Source: an uncultured Jannaschia sp. (GTDB taxonomy: Bacteria; Pseudomonadota; Alphaproteobacteria; Rhodobacterales; Rhodobacteraceae). Taken from it: a stretch of DNA of 64,000 bases. The stretch is from NCBI RefSeq assembly GCF_947503795.1, contig NZ_CANNEZ010000001.1:301001-365000 (forward strand), written 5' to 3'. The position numbers and the translations under genes are program-made. This document shows, piece after piece, positions 7,209 through 14,903 of the stretch; the first letter of the stretch is position 1, and each line of letters begins with the position of its first letter. The notes under the pieces were generated by a model. The model was not told where the DNA came from, ran no database searches, and saw nothing but the letters and a program-made list of their open reading frames with translations.

Positions 7209-8792
7209 TCAGGCCAAGCGATCCACCATCCACGCATCGAGAACCGCGACCTGCTCGGGCGTCATCCGCAGGCCCAGCTTGGACCGGCGCCAGATCACAT
7301 CCTCGGCGGTGCGCGCGTATTCCTTCTCCATCAGCCAGGTCACCTCGGCGCCGGTGAGCGTCGCGCCGAAGTCGGGTCCGAGATCAGCAAGCGTCGCGGC
7401 GTCGCCCAGGATCGCGCGCGCCTCGGTGCCGTAGGCGCGCACGAGGCGGAGCGCATGGCGGGCGTCAAGGTACGGATAGTCGGCGCGCAGGCCGGCCACG
7501 AGCGCGGGCACGCCATCGACCGGGAAGTCGCCGCCGGGCAGGGGCACGCCCGCGGTCCACGTCTCGGCGGCTTGCGGGAAGGTGCGCGCGATGCGCTCCA
7601 TCGCGCTTTCGGCCAGGCGGCGATAGGTCGTGATCTTGCCGCCGAAGACGTTGAGGACGGGCGCGGTGTCGCCACCACCATCGACCTTCAGCACGTAGTC
7701 GCGGGTCGCGGCGGTCGCACTCGACGCGCCGTCATCATAGAGCGGGCGAACGCCTGAATAGGTCCAGACCACGTCATCGGCGGTGATGTCGCGTTTGAGA
7801 TAGCGGTTGGCAAAGGCGATCAGGTAATCGCGCTCCTCGTCGGTGCAGACGGGCTTGACCGATGGGTCGTGATGTTCGGCATCCGTCGTCCCGATCAGCG
7901 TGAAATCGGTCTCGTAGGGAATGGTGAAGATGATGCGGCCGTCCTCGCCCTGCAGGAAATACGCCTTGTCGTGATCGTAGAGACGCTTGGTCACGATGTG
8001 ACTGCCGCGCACGAGGCGGACGCCTTCGTTTGTGGGGATGCGGACGCGCTGCTGGATGATGTCGCCGACCCACGGGCCGCCCGCGTTGACGATCATGCGG
8101 GCGCGTTCGGTCCGGCTCTCGCCGGTGGCGAGGTCGGTCAGCTCGATCGACCAGTGATCTCCGTCGCGATGCGCGGCGTCGAAGCGGGTGCGGGTGTGGA
8201 TGCGCGCGCCCCGCGCCTCGGCGTCGCGGGCGTTCAGCACCACGAGGCGGCTGTCCTCGACCCAGCAGTCGGAATATTCGAACGCCTTGAGGAAGCGATC
8301 CTCCAGCGGCCCGCCTTCGGGCGCACGTGTCAGGTCGAGCGACCGGGTGCCGGGCAGGATCTTCCGACCGCCGAGATTGTCGTACATCAGCAGGCCGAGG
8401 CGGATGAGCCAGGCGGGGCGCCGGCCGCGCATCCACGGCATCACCGTGTTCAGCACCTTCGAGGTCGGCGTCTCACTCTCGAAGCGCATGTCGGGGTGGT
8501 AGGGCAGAACGAAGCGCATCGGCCACGAGATATGCGGCATGGCGCGCAGCAGCGTCTCGCGCTCGATCAGCGACTCGCGCACAAGCCGGACCTCGAAATA
8601 CTCGAGATAGCGCAGCCCGCCATGAAAGAGCTTCGTGGAGGCCGAGGACGTGGCGGACGCCAGATCGTTCTGTTCGACGAGCGTCACGGACAGGCCGCGG
8701 CCCGCCGCATCGCGGGCGATGCCGCATCCATTGATCCCGCCGCCGATGACGAACAGGTCCGAAACGGCCTTAGTTATGTCGGAAGACGTCAT
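7209..8792 (-). CDS. glpD: Aerobic glycerol-3-phosphate dehydrogenase
   Basis: 527 residues from the ATG at 8792. It oxidises sn-glycerol-3-phosphate to dihydroxyacetone phosphate, passing electrons to the quinone pool at the inner membrane. The N-terminal FAD-binding signature is DLFVIGGGINGCGIARDAAG at about residues 11-30. This is followed by SSASTKLFHGGLRYLE, the family's flavin/substrate loop, and later NAGGPWV. The C-terminal DUF-like cap with LEKEYARTAEDVIWRRSKLG-type sequence is present and length is normal. It is divergent from a DeoR regulator, the usual glpR arrangement. The glycerol transporter genes that often follow glpD are absent; the prophage lies there instead. Confidence 0.95.
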   Translation of the reverse strand: MTSSDITKAVSDLFVIGGGINGCGIARDAAGRGLSVTLVEQNDLASATSSASTKLFHGGLRYLEYFEVRLVRESLIERETLLRAMPHISWPMRFVLPYHPDMRFESETPTSKVLNTVMPWMRGRRPAWLIRLGLLMYDNLGGRKILPGTRSLDLTRAPEGGPLEDRFLKAFEYSDCWVEDSRLVVLNARDAEARGARIHTRTRFDAAHRDGDHWSIELTDLATGESRTERARMIVNAGGPWVGDIIQQRVRIPTNEGVRLVRGSHIVTKRLYDHDKAYFLQGEDGRIIFTIPYETDFTLIGTTDAEHHDPSVKPVCTDEERDYLIAFANRYLKRDITADDVVWTYSGVRPLYDDGASSATAATRDYVLKVDGGGDTAPVLNVFGGKITTYRRLAESAMERIARTFPQAAETWTAGVPLPGGDFPVDGVPALVAGLRADYPYLDARHALRLVRAYGTEARAILGDAATLADLGPDFGATLTGAEVTWLMEKEYARTAEDVIWRRSKLGLRMTPEQVAVLDAWMVDRLA

Positions 8793-9045
8793 GTGATCTC
8801 GCGCTGAAGAATGATCTGCCGTCGCACCTACCGATCCTCTGGCGAAGCGAAAAGGGTCATGCGCGACAATGTTCGCCGACGGCGAAGCGCGCATGGCCGC
8901 GGCGTTCGCATTTCGGCGTGGCGGATAGCCGCATGTGTCACAGTTCAATGCGGTCCGTCACCGCGCGACATAAACGCGGGTTCGAGACATCACGCTTTGC
9001 AAGATGTCGAGAAACTTTGGCGAATACAGGCGAACTGACCGAAGC
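8793..9045. promoter_or_regulatory. Divergent glpD/glpR control region
   Basis: A 253-base region between the two divergent starts. It contains several TTCGC/GCGAA half-elements (for example around 8870-8886 and 8902-8917), plausible operators for a DeoR-type repressor, although no site could be proved. It also carries TGTCACAGTTCAATGCGG at 8936-8953, nearly identical to a sequence at 24564-24581 in another divergent promoter. Confidence 0.5.
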
Positions 9046-9831
9046 ATGGCCCAGATCTTCCGACATCCCGAGATCATCGACATCGCCCGCCGCGAAGGGC
9101 GCGTCACCGTGGACGGGCTCGCCGCTCATTTCGGCGTGACGCTCCAGACGATCCGGCGCGACCTGACCGACCTGGCCGAGGCCGGGCGACTGGAGCGGGT
9201 GCATGGCGGTGCGATCCTGCCGTCGGGCACCGCGAACGTGATTTACGAACAGCGTCGCAGCCAGCACCGGGACGCCAAGACCGCGATCGGTCGGGCCTGT
9301 GCGGCGGTCCTGCCGGGCGGGGCCTCGGTCTTTCTGGGGATCGGCACGACGACCGAGGCCGTGGCCAGCGCCATCGTCGGTCATGAAAACATGATCGCGG
9401 TCACCAACAACATCAACGTCGCGCAGATTCTGATCGAGAACCCCGAATGCGAGGTCGTGCTCTGCGGCGGTACGGTCCGGCCCGCCGATGGCGGCATGGT
9501 CGGCCCCCTGACCGAAAGCACGATCGGTCAGTTCAAGTTCGACTATGCGGTGATCGGCTGTTCCGCGGTCGAAGCGGATGGCGACATCCTCGACTTCGAT
9601 CAGCGCGAGGTCAGCGTGACCCGCGCGGCGATGGCCCGCGCGCGGCAGACCATTCTCGTGGCCGATCACGGCAAGTTCCAGCGGAAGGCCCCGATCCGGG
9701 TCGGCAGCCTGGGCGATATCGACCTTCTGGTGACCGACCGCCGGCCGGGCGACGCGCTCGCGGCATCCTGCGCCGACTGGGGCACGCGGGTCGTCGTCAC
9801 CCCCGTGGCCACCAGCGTCGCGACGGCCTGA
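9046..9831 (+). CDS. glpR: DeoR/GlpR-family transcriptional repressor
   Basis: 261 residues from the ATG at 9046. The N-terminal DeoR helix-turn-helix reads RVTVDGLAAHFGVTLQTIRRDLTDL, followed by the family hallmark RVHGGA. The C-terminal sugar-phosphate sensor (DeoRC) has GIGTTTEAVA and a conserved DHGKF motif. The position opposite glpD suggests it represses glycerol-3-phosphate use and responds to that metabolite; this is inferred from neighbourhood and family. It ends six bases from the convergent phosphatase gene with no room for a separate terminator. Confidence 0.9.
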   Translation: MAQIFRHPEIIDIARREGRVTVDGLAAHFGVTLQTIRRDLTDLAEAGRLERVHGGAILPSGTANVIYEQRRSQHRDAKTAIGRACAAVLPGGASVFLGIGTTTEAVASAIVGHENMIAVTNNINVAQILIENPECEVVLCGGTVRPADGGMVGPLTESTIGQFKFDYAVIGCSAVEADGDILDFDQREVSVTRAAMARARQTILVADHGKFQRKAPIRVGSLGDIDLLVTDRRPGDALAASCADWGTRVVVTPVATSVATA

Positions 9832-9837
9832 GACCGG

Positions 9838-10623
9838 TCAACCGCCGTCTGCGGTGACGGCGACGCTCTCGTCGAAATGGCCGACATCAGGTGCCGCGCT
9901 CTTGAGCCGAAGGTAGCCGAGGACGCGGTTGTTGCGCTTCGGATCGATGATCAGGATCTCGCCCTCGTAGACGCTGAACTCCGTCAGCTCCTGGATGTTC
10001 GTGAAATGCGAGATGACGAGGAGCGGACCGTTGCCGCCGCTGCCGTCCCAGTCCGAGATGAGCTGGCGCATGTTCGTGACGTTGGGCGCGCCCTGCAGCG
10101 ACAGCAGGAGGTTCAGGTCCGGCACGGTCTCGATCTCGAGCCCGGAGACCGACGAGCTGTTGGCCATGATCATGCCCTGGCGCAGCGCGTCGAGTGTTTC
10201 CTGGTTGCGGCACCATTCGCTGACGGCAATGCGACCGGGCACGATCTCGTTGGCAACAAGCAGCGCCCCGAGCTCCAGCATCTGGTGCTTGCCCGCATCG
10301 GTCATCACGCGCTGGTTGGCGCAGTCGGTCGGGGCCACGTCGGAGACGTCGCGCATCGACCAGTCCGTCGGGCCGTGCCGCATCAGCAGAACCACGTCGT
10401 CGCGGAACAGATCGCCCAGCATCTGCCACGGCTCGAACCGCAGCACCTCCTTGAACTCGGGGCCACCGGTTGCGGTGGGCATCGTCATCGACATCTCGCC
10501 CATCTGGGTGCTGATCTGCGAGATGATGCCGGCGACATCGACGTCGGTCTGGCTCTCGACCTCCTGCGCGGTGGCCGGGAGGGCGGTAAGGAGTGTGGCG
10601 GCGGTGAGGAGGGTTCGGATCAT
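9838..10623 (-). CDS. Secreted histidine phosphatase family protein
   Basis: 261 residues. A Sec-type signal peptide spans residues 1-20 (ending PATAQ). The histidine-phosphatase motif RHG is at 82-84, a SEWCRNQET segment at 135-143 supplies the second arginine, and SHFTN at about 205 supplies the second catalytic His. The branch is phosphoglycerate mutase-like, but with export to the periplasm. Substrate unknown. It stands alone, convergent with glpR. Confidence 0.85.
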   Translation of the reverse strand: MIRTLLTAATLLTALPATAQEVESQTDVDVAGIISQISTQMGEMSMTMPTATGGPEFKEVLRFEPWQMLGDLFRDDVVLLMRHGPTDWSMRDVSDVAPTDCANQRVMTDAGKHQMLELGALLVANEIVPGRIAVSEWCRNQETLDALRQGMIMANSSSVSGLEIETVPDLNLLLSLQGAPNVTNMRQLISDWDGSGGNGPLLVISHFTNIQELTEFSVYEGEILIIDPKRNNRVLGYLRLKSAAPDVGHFDESVAVTADGG

Positions 10624-10688
10624 GACGCGTCCTTCATAGGTCCGTCATGTTGTAGGCGGGCGGAACGGAAAGTCCCTACACAATATAA

Positions 10689-11225
10689 TCACAATGCCTG
10701 TGCGATTTCCTCGGCGAGCCGGAGCCATGCCGCCTCGTGCGCGGCGATGATGGTCGGATAGCTCTGATCGACGACCGGAACCGTGATCGAGAACGGGTCG
10801 ATCTGGCCGCGTCCGGTCTCGGGCCCGAGGGCGAAGGTCCCGGTAAAGAGCAGTGTGCCGTTCGCCTGCACGATCATGTCCTCGACGAAGACCGAGATCT
10901 CGGTGTCCGGAAATCCCGAGAGCGGCCAAGGCTCGACCGCGACTTGCGCGTCGGTGATGACGTTGAGATGCCGCATCAGGCTGGCCGAGAGTGCGCGGTC
11001 GGGTAAATCCGCCCAGAGCCGGTCGGTATCGGTCACGAGGCTGCCATCCGCCTGCTGGATCGGGATTTCCTGGTTGATTGCGTATTCGGGGATCGACGGC
11101 TCGTTGATCATCGCGGTGTTGGCCCGAACATTCACGCGCAGGTCGGTCGTGACCGGCGGTGGCGCGAAATACTGGGTCTGTCCGCAGGCGGCGATCAGGA
11201 GGCAGAGGGCGAGGGGCAGGCGCAT
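10689..11225 (-). CDS. pqiC: PqiC-like lipoprotein (ABC-type transport auxiliary)
   Basis: 178 residues from the ATG at 11225; a GTG at 11234 overlaps the pqiB stop and is an alternative start. The signal peptide ends in LLIAACG, a lipobox, so the protein is probably an outer-membrane-directed lipoprotein. The rest matches the PqiC/YmbA-type ABC_trans_aux layout: an early FAPPPV segment, a long VTDTDRLWADLP region, a VxVFVEDM strand, and a final AAWLRLAEEIAQAL helix. It is last in the pqiA-pqiA-pqiB-pqiC run, so it likely docks the PqiB needle at the outer membrane to move lipids. Confidence 0.85.
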   Translation of the reverse strand: MRLPLALCLLIAACGQTQYFAPPPVTTDLRVNVRANTAMINEPSIPEYAINQEIPIQQADGSLVTDTDRLWADLPDRALSASLMRHLNVITDAQVAVEPWPLSGFPDTEISVFVEDMIVQANGTLLFTGTFALGPETGRGQIDPFSITVPVVDQSYPTIIAAHEAAWLRLAEEIAQAL

Positions 11226-11230
11226 GTGGG

Positions 11231-13669
11231 TCACCGTCCGAGCAGGAGCGAGTTGGGATTGCGTTCGATCGTCCGCGAAAGCGAGCTGACATCCTCGGCC
11301 GCGCGGGTCGCGGCCCGCAGCGCGGCGAAGAGTTCGGTGCTGATCCGGCTGTCCTCGCCATAGGTCGCGAGCACGCCACCGGCCTGCGTCGTCAGCGTCT
11401 GGAGGCGATTGACCAGCGCGGGCAGGTCCTGCGACGCGGTGCGGATGCCGTCGGCGGCCGAAGCGGCAGAGCGCAGCGTCGCGTTGAGGTTGTCGATCGT
11501 GCCGCCGGTGCGGATCGTCTCGATGGTCAGGCGCAGCTCTTCGAGCGTGTCCACGAGCACGACAGGCACGTCGTCGGCTTCGTCCGAGGACAGGAAGGCG
11601 TCGGCGGTCTGCATCAGGTCCGTCGTGGAATTCACCAGCTCATCCAACGCCAGCGCGTTGGCTTTCGCGGCCAGTTCGTTGAGGCGGGTGCCGAGCGTCT
11701 CGGCCTCGGCCATCACGCGCTCCGCGCTGGCCGAAAGGGCGGGAAGGTTCTCGGTGCCGCGTGCGACAGCGTCGGCGGCGGAGGCTGCGGCGTCGAGGGC
11801 CTGCACCAGCCGCTCGCCCGCCTGCTGCGCGGCAAGCTGGTCGGTGATCGCGCGGATATCGGCACTGGTCTGGGCCAAGTCGGTGAGGATCGTCTGCACT
11901 TCCTCGGACGCGATCAGGTCGCGGCCCTCCTGTAGCGTCTCGCGCGCCAGTCCCGGCAGGGCCTGCGTGTCGGCGGAGGCCACGATGGCATCGACATTGC
12001 GCAACACCGATTGCGCGCTGGCGGCCAGCGCCTCGAGGTCCTGCGTGCCCTGCGCGATGTTCTCGGCGGCGATGGTCGTGGCGGCCAGCGTCTCGGAGAT
12101 GCGTGCCGCGACCTCCTGGGCGGCGATGGTGGCCACGATCTCGCGCAGATCGCCCGAGATGGTCTCGATATCGGCCAGAACGCCCGCGACCTGGGGCGAG
12201 GAGATGATGTTGCGCCCGTCCCGCACGAGCCCCGAGCCGTCGTCCAGAAGGGCACGGATGTCGGCGGGCAGCGCCTGCGTGTCGTCGGACCCGGCGATCC
12301 GGTTGAGGTTGTCCAGAAGCCCCGTCGCCGAGGCCAGAAGCTCCTCGATCGGCAGCTCGTTGATCCGGGTCATGACGCCCTCGGCGGTGGCCGTCAGGCT
12401 GCTGGTCTCGGTGTCCACCGTCGGGATCAGCGGATTGTCGGTGATGCCGATCTCGAGCGTGCCGGGATTGCCCTCGTTCACCAGATCGACCACCAATTCG
12501 CCGCCGAGGATCGACGTCGCGACCAGTTTGGCCTTGAGCCCGTCGGCCACGAGATCGCCGATGAAATCGACGGCCTCGACGTCGTTGCCGGTGTCGCGGT
12601 CGAAGCCCATGCGCGAGGGCTGGAGATCCATCACCGCCAGAAGCTGAACCCGCGCGGTCGGATCGTCGGGCCGGATGAAGCCGGTGATCGCGCTGACGAC
12701 GCCGACGCGAACGCCCTGAAGCCGGACGGCTGCGCCCTCGACCAGGCCCGAGGCCGCGGCAGGAAACAGCGCGGCGATCGCGACGGCACGGCCCTCGGTG
12801 CTCTCGAAGGTGGAGGCGCGGGCGGAATCCTCGTCGGCGAAGATCGAATAGATATGCCCGCGCCCGATGGGCCGCCCGCCCGAAATCAGCGTGTCGAAGT
12901 TCACGCCGCCCTCGATGATGGAGGCCAGCGAGCCGATGCGCAGCTCGACCCCGCCGGCGCCCAGCGTGGCGGTGACACCGGATGCGTCCCAGAACCGTGT
13001 CGCAGTCGAGAGCTGCCGGTCGTAGGGCGAGAGGACGAAGGCATCGACGCGCACCTCGGAGCCGTCGGGCGAGAGGCGCGGGGCGGCGACCTCGCCCACC
13101 TCGATGCCGCGATAAAGGATCGGCGCGCCGGGCCCCAGCCGCGCGCTGTCCTTGGCGCGCAGGACGATGGCCGTGCCGTCGACGCCGGGCGGCACGATGG
13201 GCGCACGTTCGTCGCCGACGAAGCCCAGCCGCGGCTCGCCGATCTCGGCGTCCCACGTGCCCTCGACATAGGTGCCCGACAGGATCGTGTTCAATCCCTC
13301 GACCCCGCGTGCCGTCACCTCGGGCTGGACGATCCAGAAGCTCGCATCCTCGTCGAGGAAGGGCGCAATGGCCTTGTTGACCCGGATATAGACGTTCACC
13401 TGCGTCAGGTCGGACGAGAAGCCCACATCTTCGACGACGCCGACCGTCACCTCGCGATAGCGAAGGGTCGTCTGCCCGATCTCGACGCCCGAGGCGTCGG
13501 GAAAGGCAATCGCGATCAGGACGCCGCGGTTCGACCAACTCTGATACGCGATCCCGAGTGCGATCAGGACGGCGATGATCGGCACGATCCAGACGGCCGA
13601 AAGGACCCGGCGCGGGGTGCGCGCCGGCTCGGCGATGGGGGTGGAGGGGCGGTTCGGATCGTCACTCAT
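11231..13669 (-). CDS. pqiB: PqiB-like MCE (MlaD) domain protein with long repeat tail
   Basis: 812 residues from the ATG at 13669. One membrane helix at about 24-44 (VLSAVWIVPIIAVLIALG) is followed by MCE/MlaD repeats in the first half; TTLRYREVTVGVVEDV and APILYRGIEVGEV are typical MCE strands. The C-terminal half is Ala-rich, coiled-coil-like, and built of about 104-residue repeats starting DTQALP at roughly residues 462 and 566, with a weaker third copy. E. coli PqiB is near 546 residues, so the tail is unusually long. It should form a periplasmic lipid-conducting tube between PqiA and PqiC. Confidence 0.9.
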   Translation of the reverse strand: MSDDPNRPSTPIAEPARTPRRVLSAVWIVPIIAVLIALGIAYQSWSNRGVLIAIAFPDASGVEIGQTTLRYREVTVGVVEDVGFSSDLTQVNVYIRVNKAIAPFLDEDASFWIVQPEVTARGVEGLNTILSGTYVEGTWDAEIGEPRLGFVGDERAPIVPPGVDGTAIVLRAKDSARLGPGAPILYRGIEVGEVAAPRLSPDGSEVRVDAFVLSPYDRQLSTATRFWDASGVTATLGAGGVELRIGSLASIIEGGVNFDTLISGGRPIGRGHIYSIFADEDSARASTFESTEGRAVAIAALFPAAASGLVEGAAVRLQGVRVGVVSAITGFIRPDDPTARVQLLAVMDLQPSRMGFDRDTGNDVEAVDFIGDLVADGLKAKLVATSILGGELVVDLVNEGNPGTLEIGITDNPLIPTVDTETSSLTATAEGVMTRINELPIEELLASATGLLDNLNRIAGSDDTQALPADIRALLDDGSGLVRDGRNIISSPQVAGVLADIETISGDLREIVATIAAQEVAARISETLAATTIAAENIAQGTQDLEALAASAQSVLRNVDAIVASADTQALPGLARETLQEGRDLIASEEVQTILTDLAQTSADIRAITDQLAAQQAGERLVQALDAAASAADAVARGTENLPALSASAERVMAEAETLGTRLNELAAKANALALDELVNSTTDLMQTADAFLSSDEADDVPVVLVDTLEELRLTIETIRTGGTIDNLNATLRSAASAADGIRTASQDLPALVNRLQTLTTQAGGVLATYGEDSRISTELFAALRAATRAAEDVSSLSRTIERNPNSLLLGR

Positions 13670-14279
13670 CGGATATCGCTTCGATCTGGTCCCAGAGGGC
13701 GCGGCTGTCGAAGCTGAGCGCCGAGAGCATGGTGAACACGACCGACAGCGCAAAGCAGACGGCGGCGATTCCCGGATTGATAGTCGCCAGGAGGTCGAAT
13801 TGCACCAGCGCGACGAGGATTGCGACGACGAAGACGTCGATCATCGACCAGCGCCCGATCCATTCCACCACTTCGAAGAGATGCAGAAGCTGGCCGGGCG
13901 AATGCCCGTGGGGACGCCGGACGATCCACGCCAGGTATCCTATGGCGACGAACTTGCCCACCGGAATGATGACGCTGGCGAAAAAGACGATGGACGCCAC
14001 GCCCCAGGCCCCGTGCTGGAAGAGTTCGATGACCCCGCCGACGATGGTCGACTCCTGTGCGCGCCCGACGGTCGAGGTGATGAGCATCGGGTAGATATTG
14101 GCGGGGATGTAGAACAGCACGCCGACCAGCGCCCAGGCCCAGACCCGTTGCAGGCTGGTCCGGTCGCGACTGGACAACCCGCCGCCGCAGCGCGGACAGA
14201 TCTCGGTGCCGAGCGGCGAGACCTGCGTGCAATGGCGGCATCCGACGAGGCCCGCGTCGCGGGCCGTCCACGCCGTCAT
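13662..14279 (-). CDS. pqiA: PqiA-family membrane protein, second half
   Basis: 205 residues from the ATG at 14279, which overlaps the stop of the upstream pqiA half (ATGA). A zinc ribbon (CRHC near residue 14, CPRCG near 31) leads into four membrane helices with the PqiA signatures FYIPANIYPML and GVIELFQHGAWGVASIVFFASV. In E. coli both PqiA domains are in one polypeptide; here they are two genes. It overlaps the start of pqiB. It is predicted to be the inner-membrane partner feeding lipids to PqiB. Confidence 0.9.
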   Translation of the reverse strand: MTAWTARDAGLVGCRHCTQVSPLGTEICPRCGGGLSSRDRTSLQRVWAWALVGVLFYIPANIYPMLITSTVGRAQESTIVGGVIELFQHGAWGVASIVFFASVIIPVGKFVAIGYLAWIVRRPHGHSPGQLLHLFEVVEWIGRWSMIDVFVVAILVALVQFDLLATINPGIAAVCFALSVVFTMLSALSFDSRALWDQIEAISDE

Positions 14280-14902
14280 GCGTTCCGCGCGTCGTCGAGA
14301 GCCGACCATATCGAATGCTTGCTCATCTGGGTGTCTTGAACGGCCGTTATGACCACGATCGCCGCAAAGGACCAGAAGGCCGGCCCCATCGAAAGCGTGG
14401 CGAGGTCGGCCAATTTCACCAGCGCGACCGCCACGCCAACCATGAAGATCTCGGCCATGGCCCAGGGGCGCAGGATCTCGGCCCAGCGGAGCGCGAAGGC
14501 CGCGCCCGCCCATGGCCTGCGCTCGGCGGTCAGTGGCCCCAGCGCCCAGATCAGAAGACCGAGCCGCGTCACCGGCAGCACGATCACGGAGATCGCGACG
14601 GCGATGGACAGGGGCACCATGATGCCCTCGCTGAAACTCAGCACCGTATCGAAGACGGAGGCACGGCTGGTGAACATGCCGTTCCGAAGGCTCAGGAACG
14701 GGTAGAACACCACGATCGACATCAAGACCAGCGATGTCGCCGCGAGAACGACGATGCGCAGGATCGCCTCGGGGCGGCCCACCGCAATCACCGTGCGGCA
14801 GCGGATGCAGCGGATGCGGGTGCGGTCGGGCACATCGCCCACCTCGTGCAGCGCGTCGCAGACGGGACAGCACACGAGGTGGTCGCCGGGCGTCTCCGTC
14901 AC
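14276..14902 (-). CDS. pqiA: PqiA-family membrane protein, first half
   Basis: 208 residues. It begins with a zinc-ribbon (CPVCDALHEV, then IRCIRC), followed by about four membrane helices with FYPFLSLRN and the GIMVPLSIAVAISVIVLPV region of PqiA. It ends in an ATGA overlap with the second pqiA half, so the two are translationally coupled and presumably assemble together. The upstream tamB gene ends only 1 base away, so tamA-tamB-pqiAABC may be one long envelope operon. Confidence 0.9.
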   Translation of the reverse strand: MTETPGDHLVCCPVCDALHEVGDVPDRTRIRCIRCRTVIAVGRPEAILRIVVLAATSLVLMSIVVFYPFLSLRNGMFTSRASVFDTVLSFSEGIMVPLSIAVAISVIVLPVTRLGLLIWALGPLTAERRPWAGAAFALRWAEILRPWAMAEIFMVGVAVALVKLADLATLSMGPAFWSFAAIVVITAVQDTQMSKHSIWSALDDARNA

Positions 14903-14903
14903 G

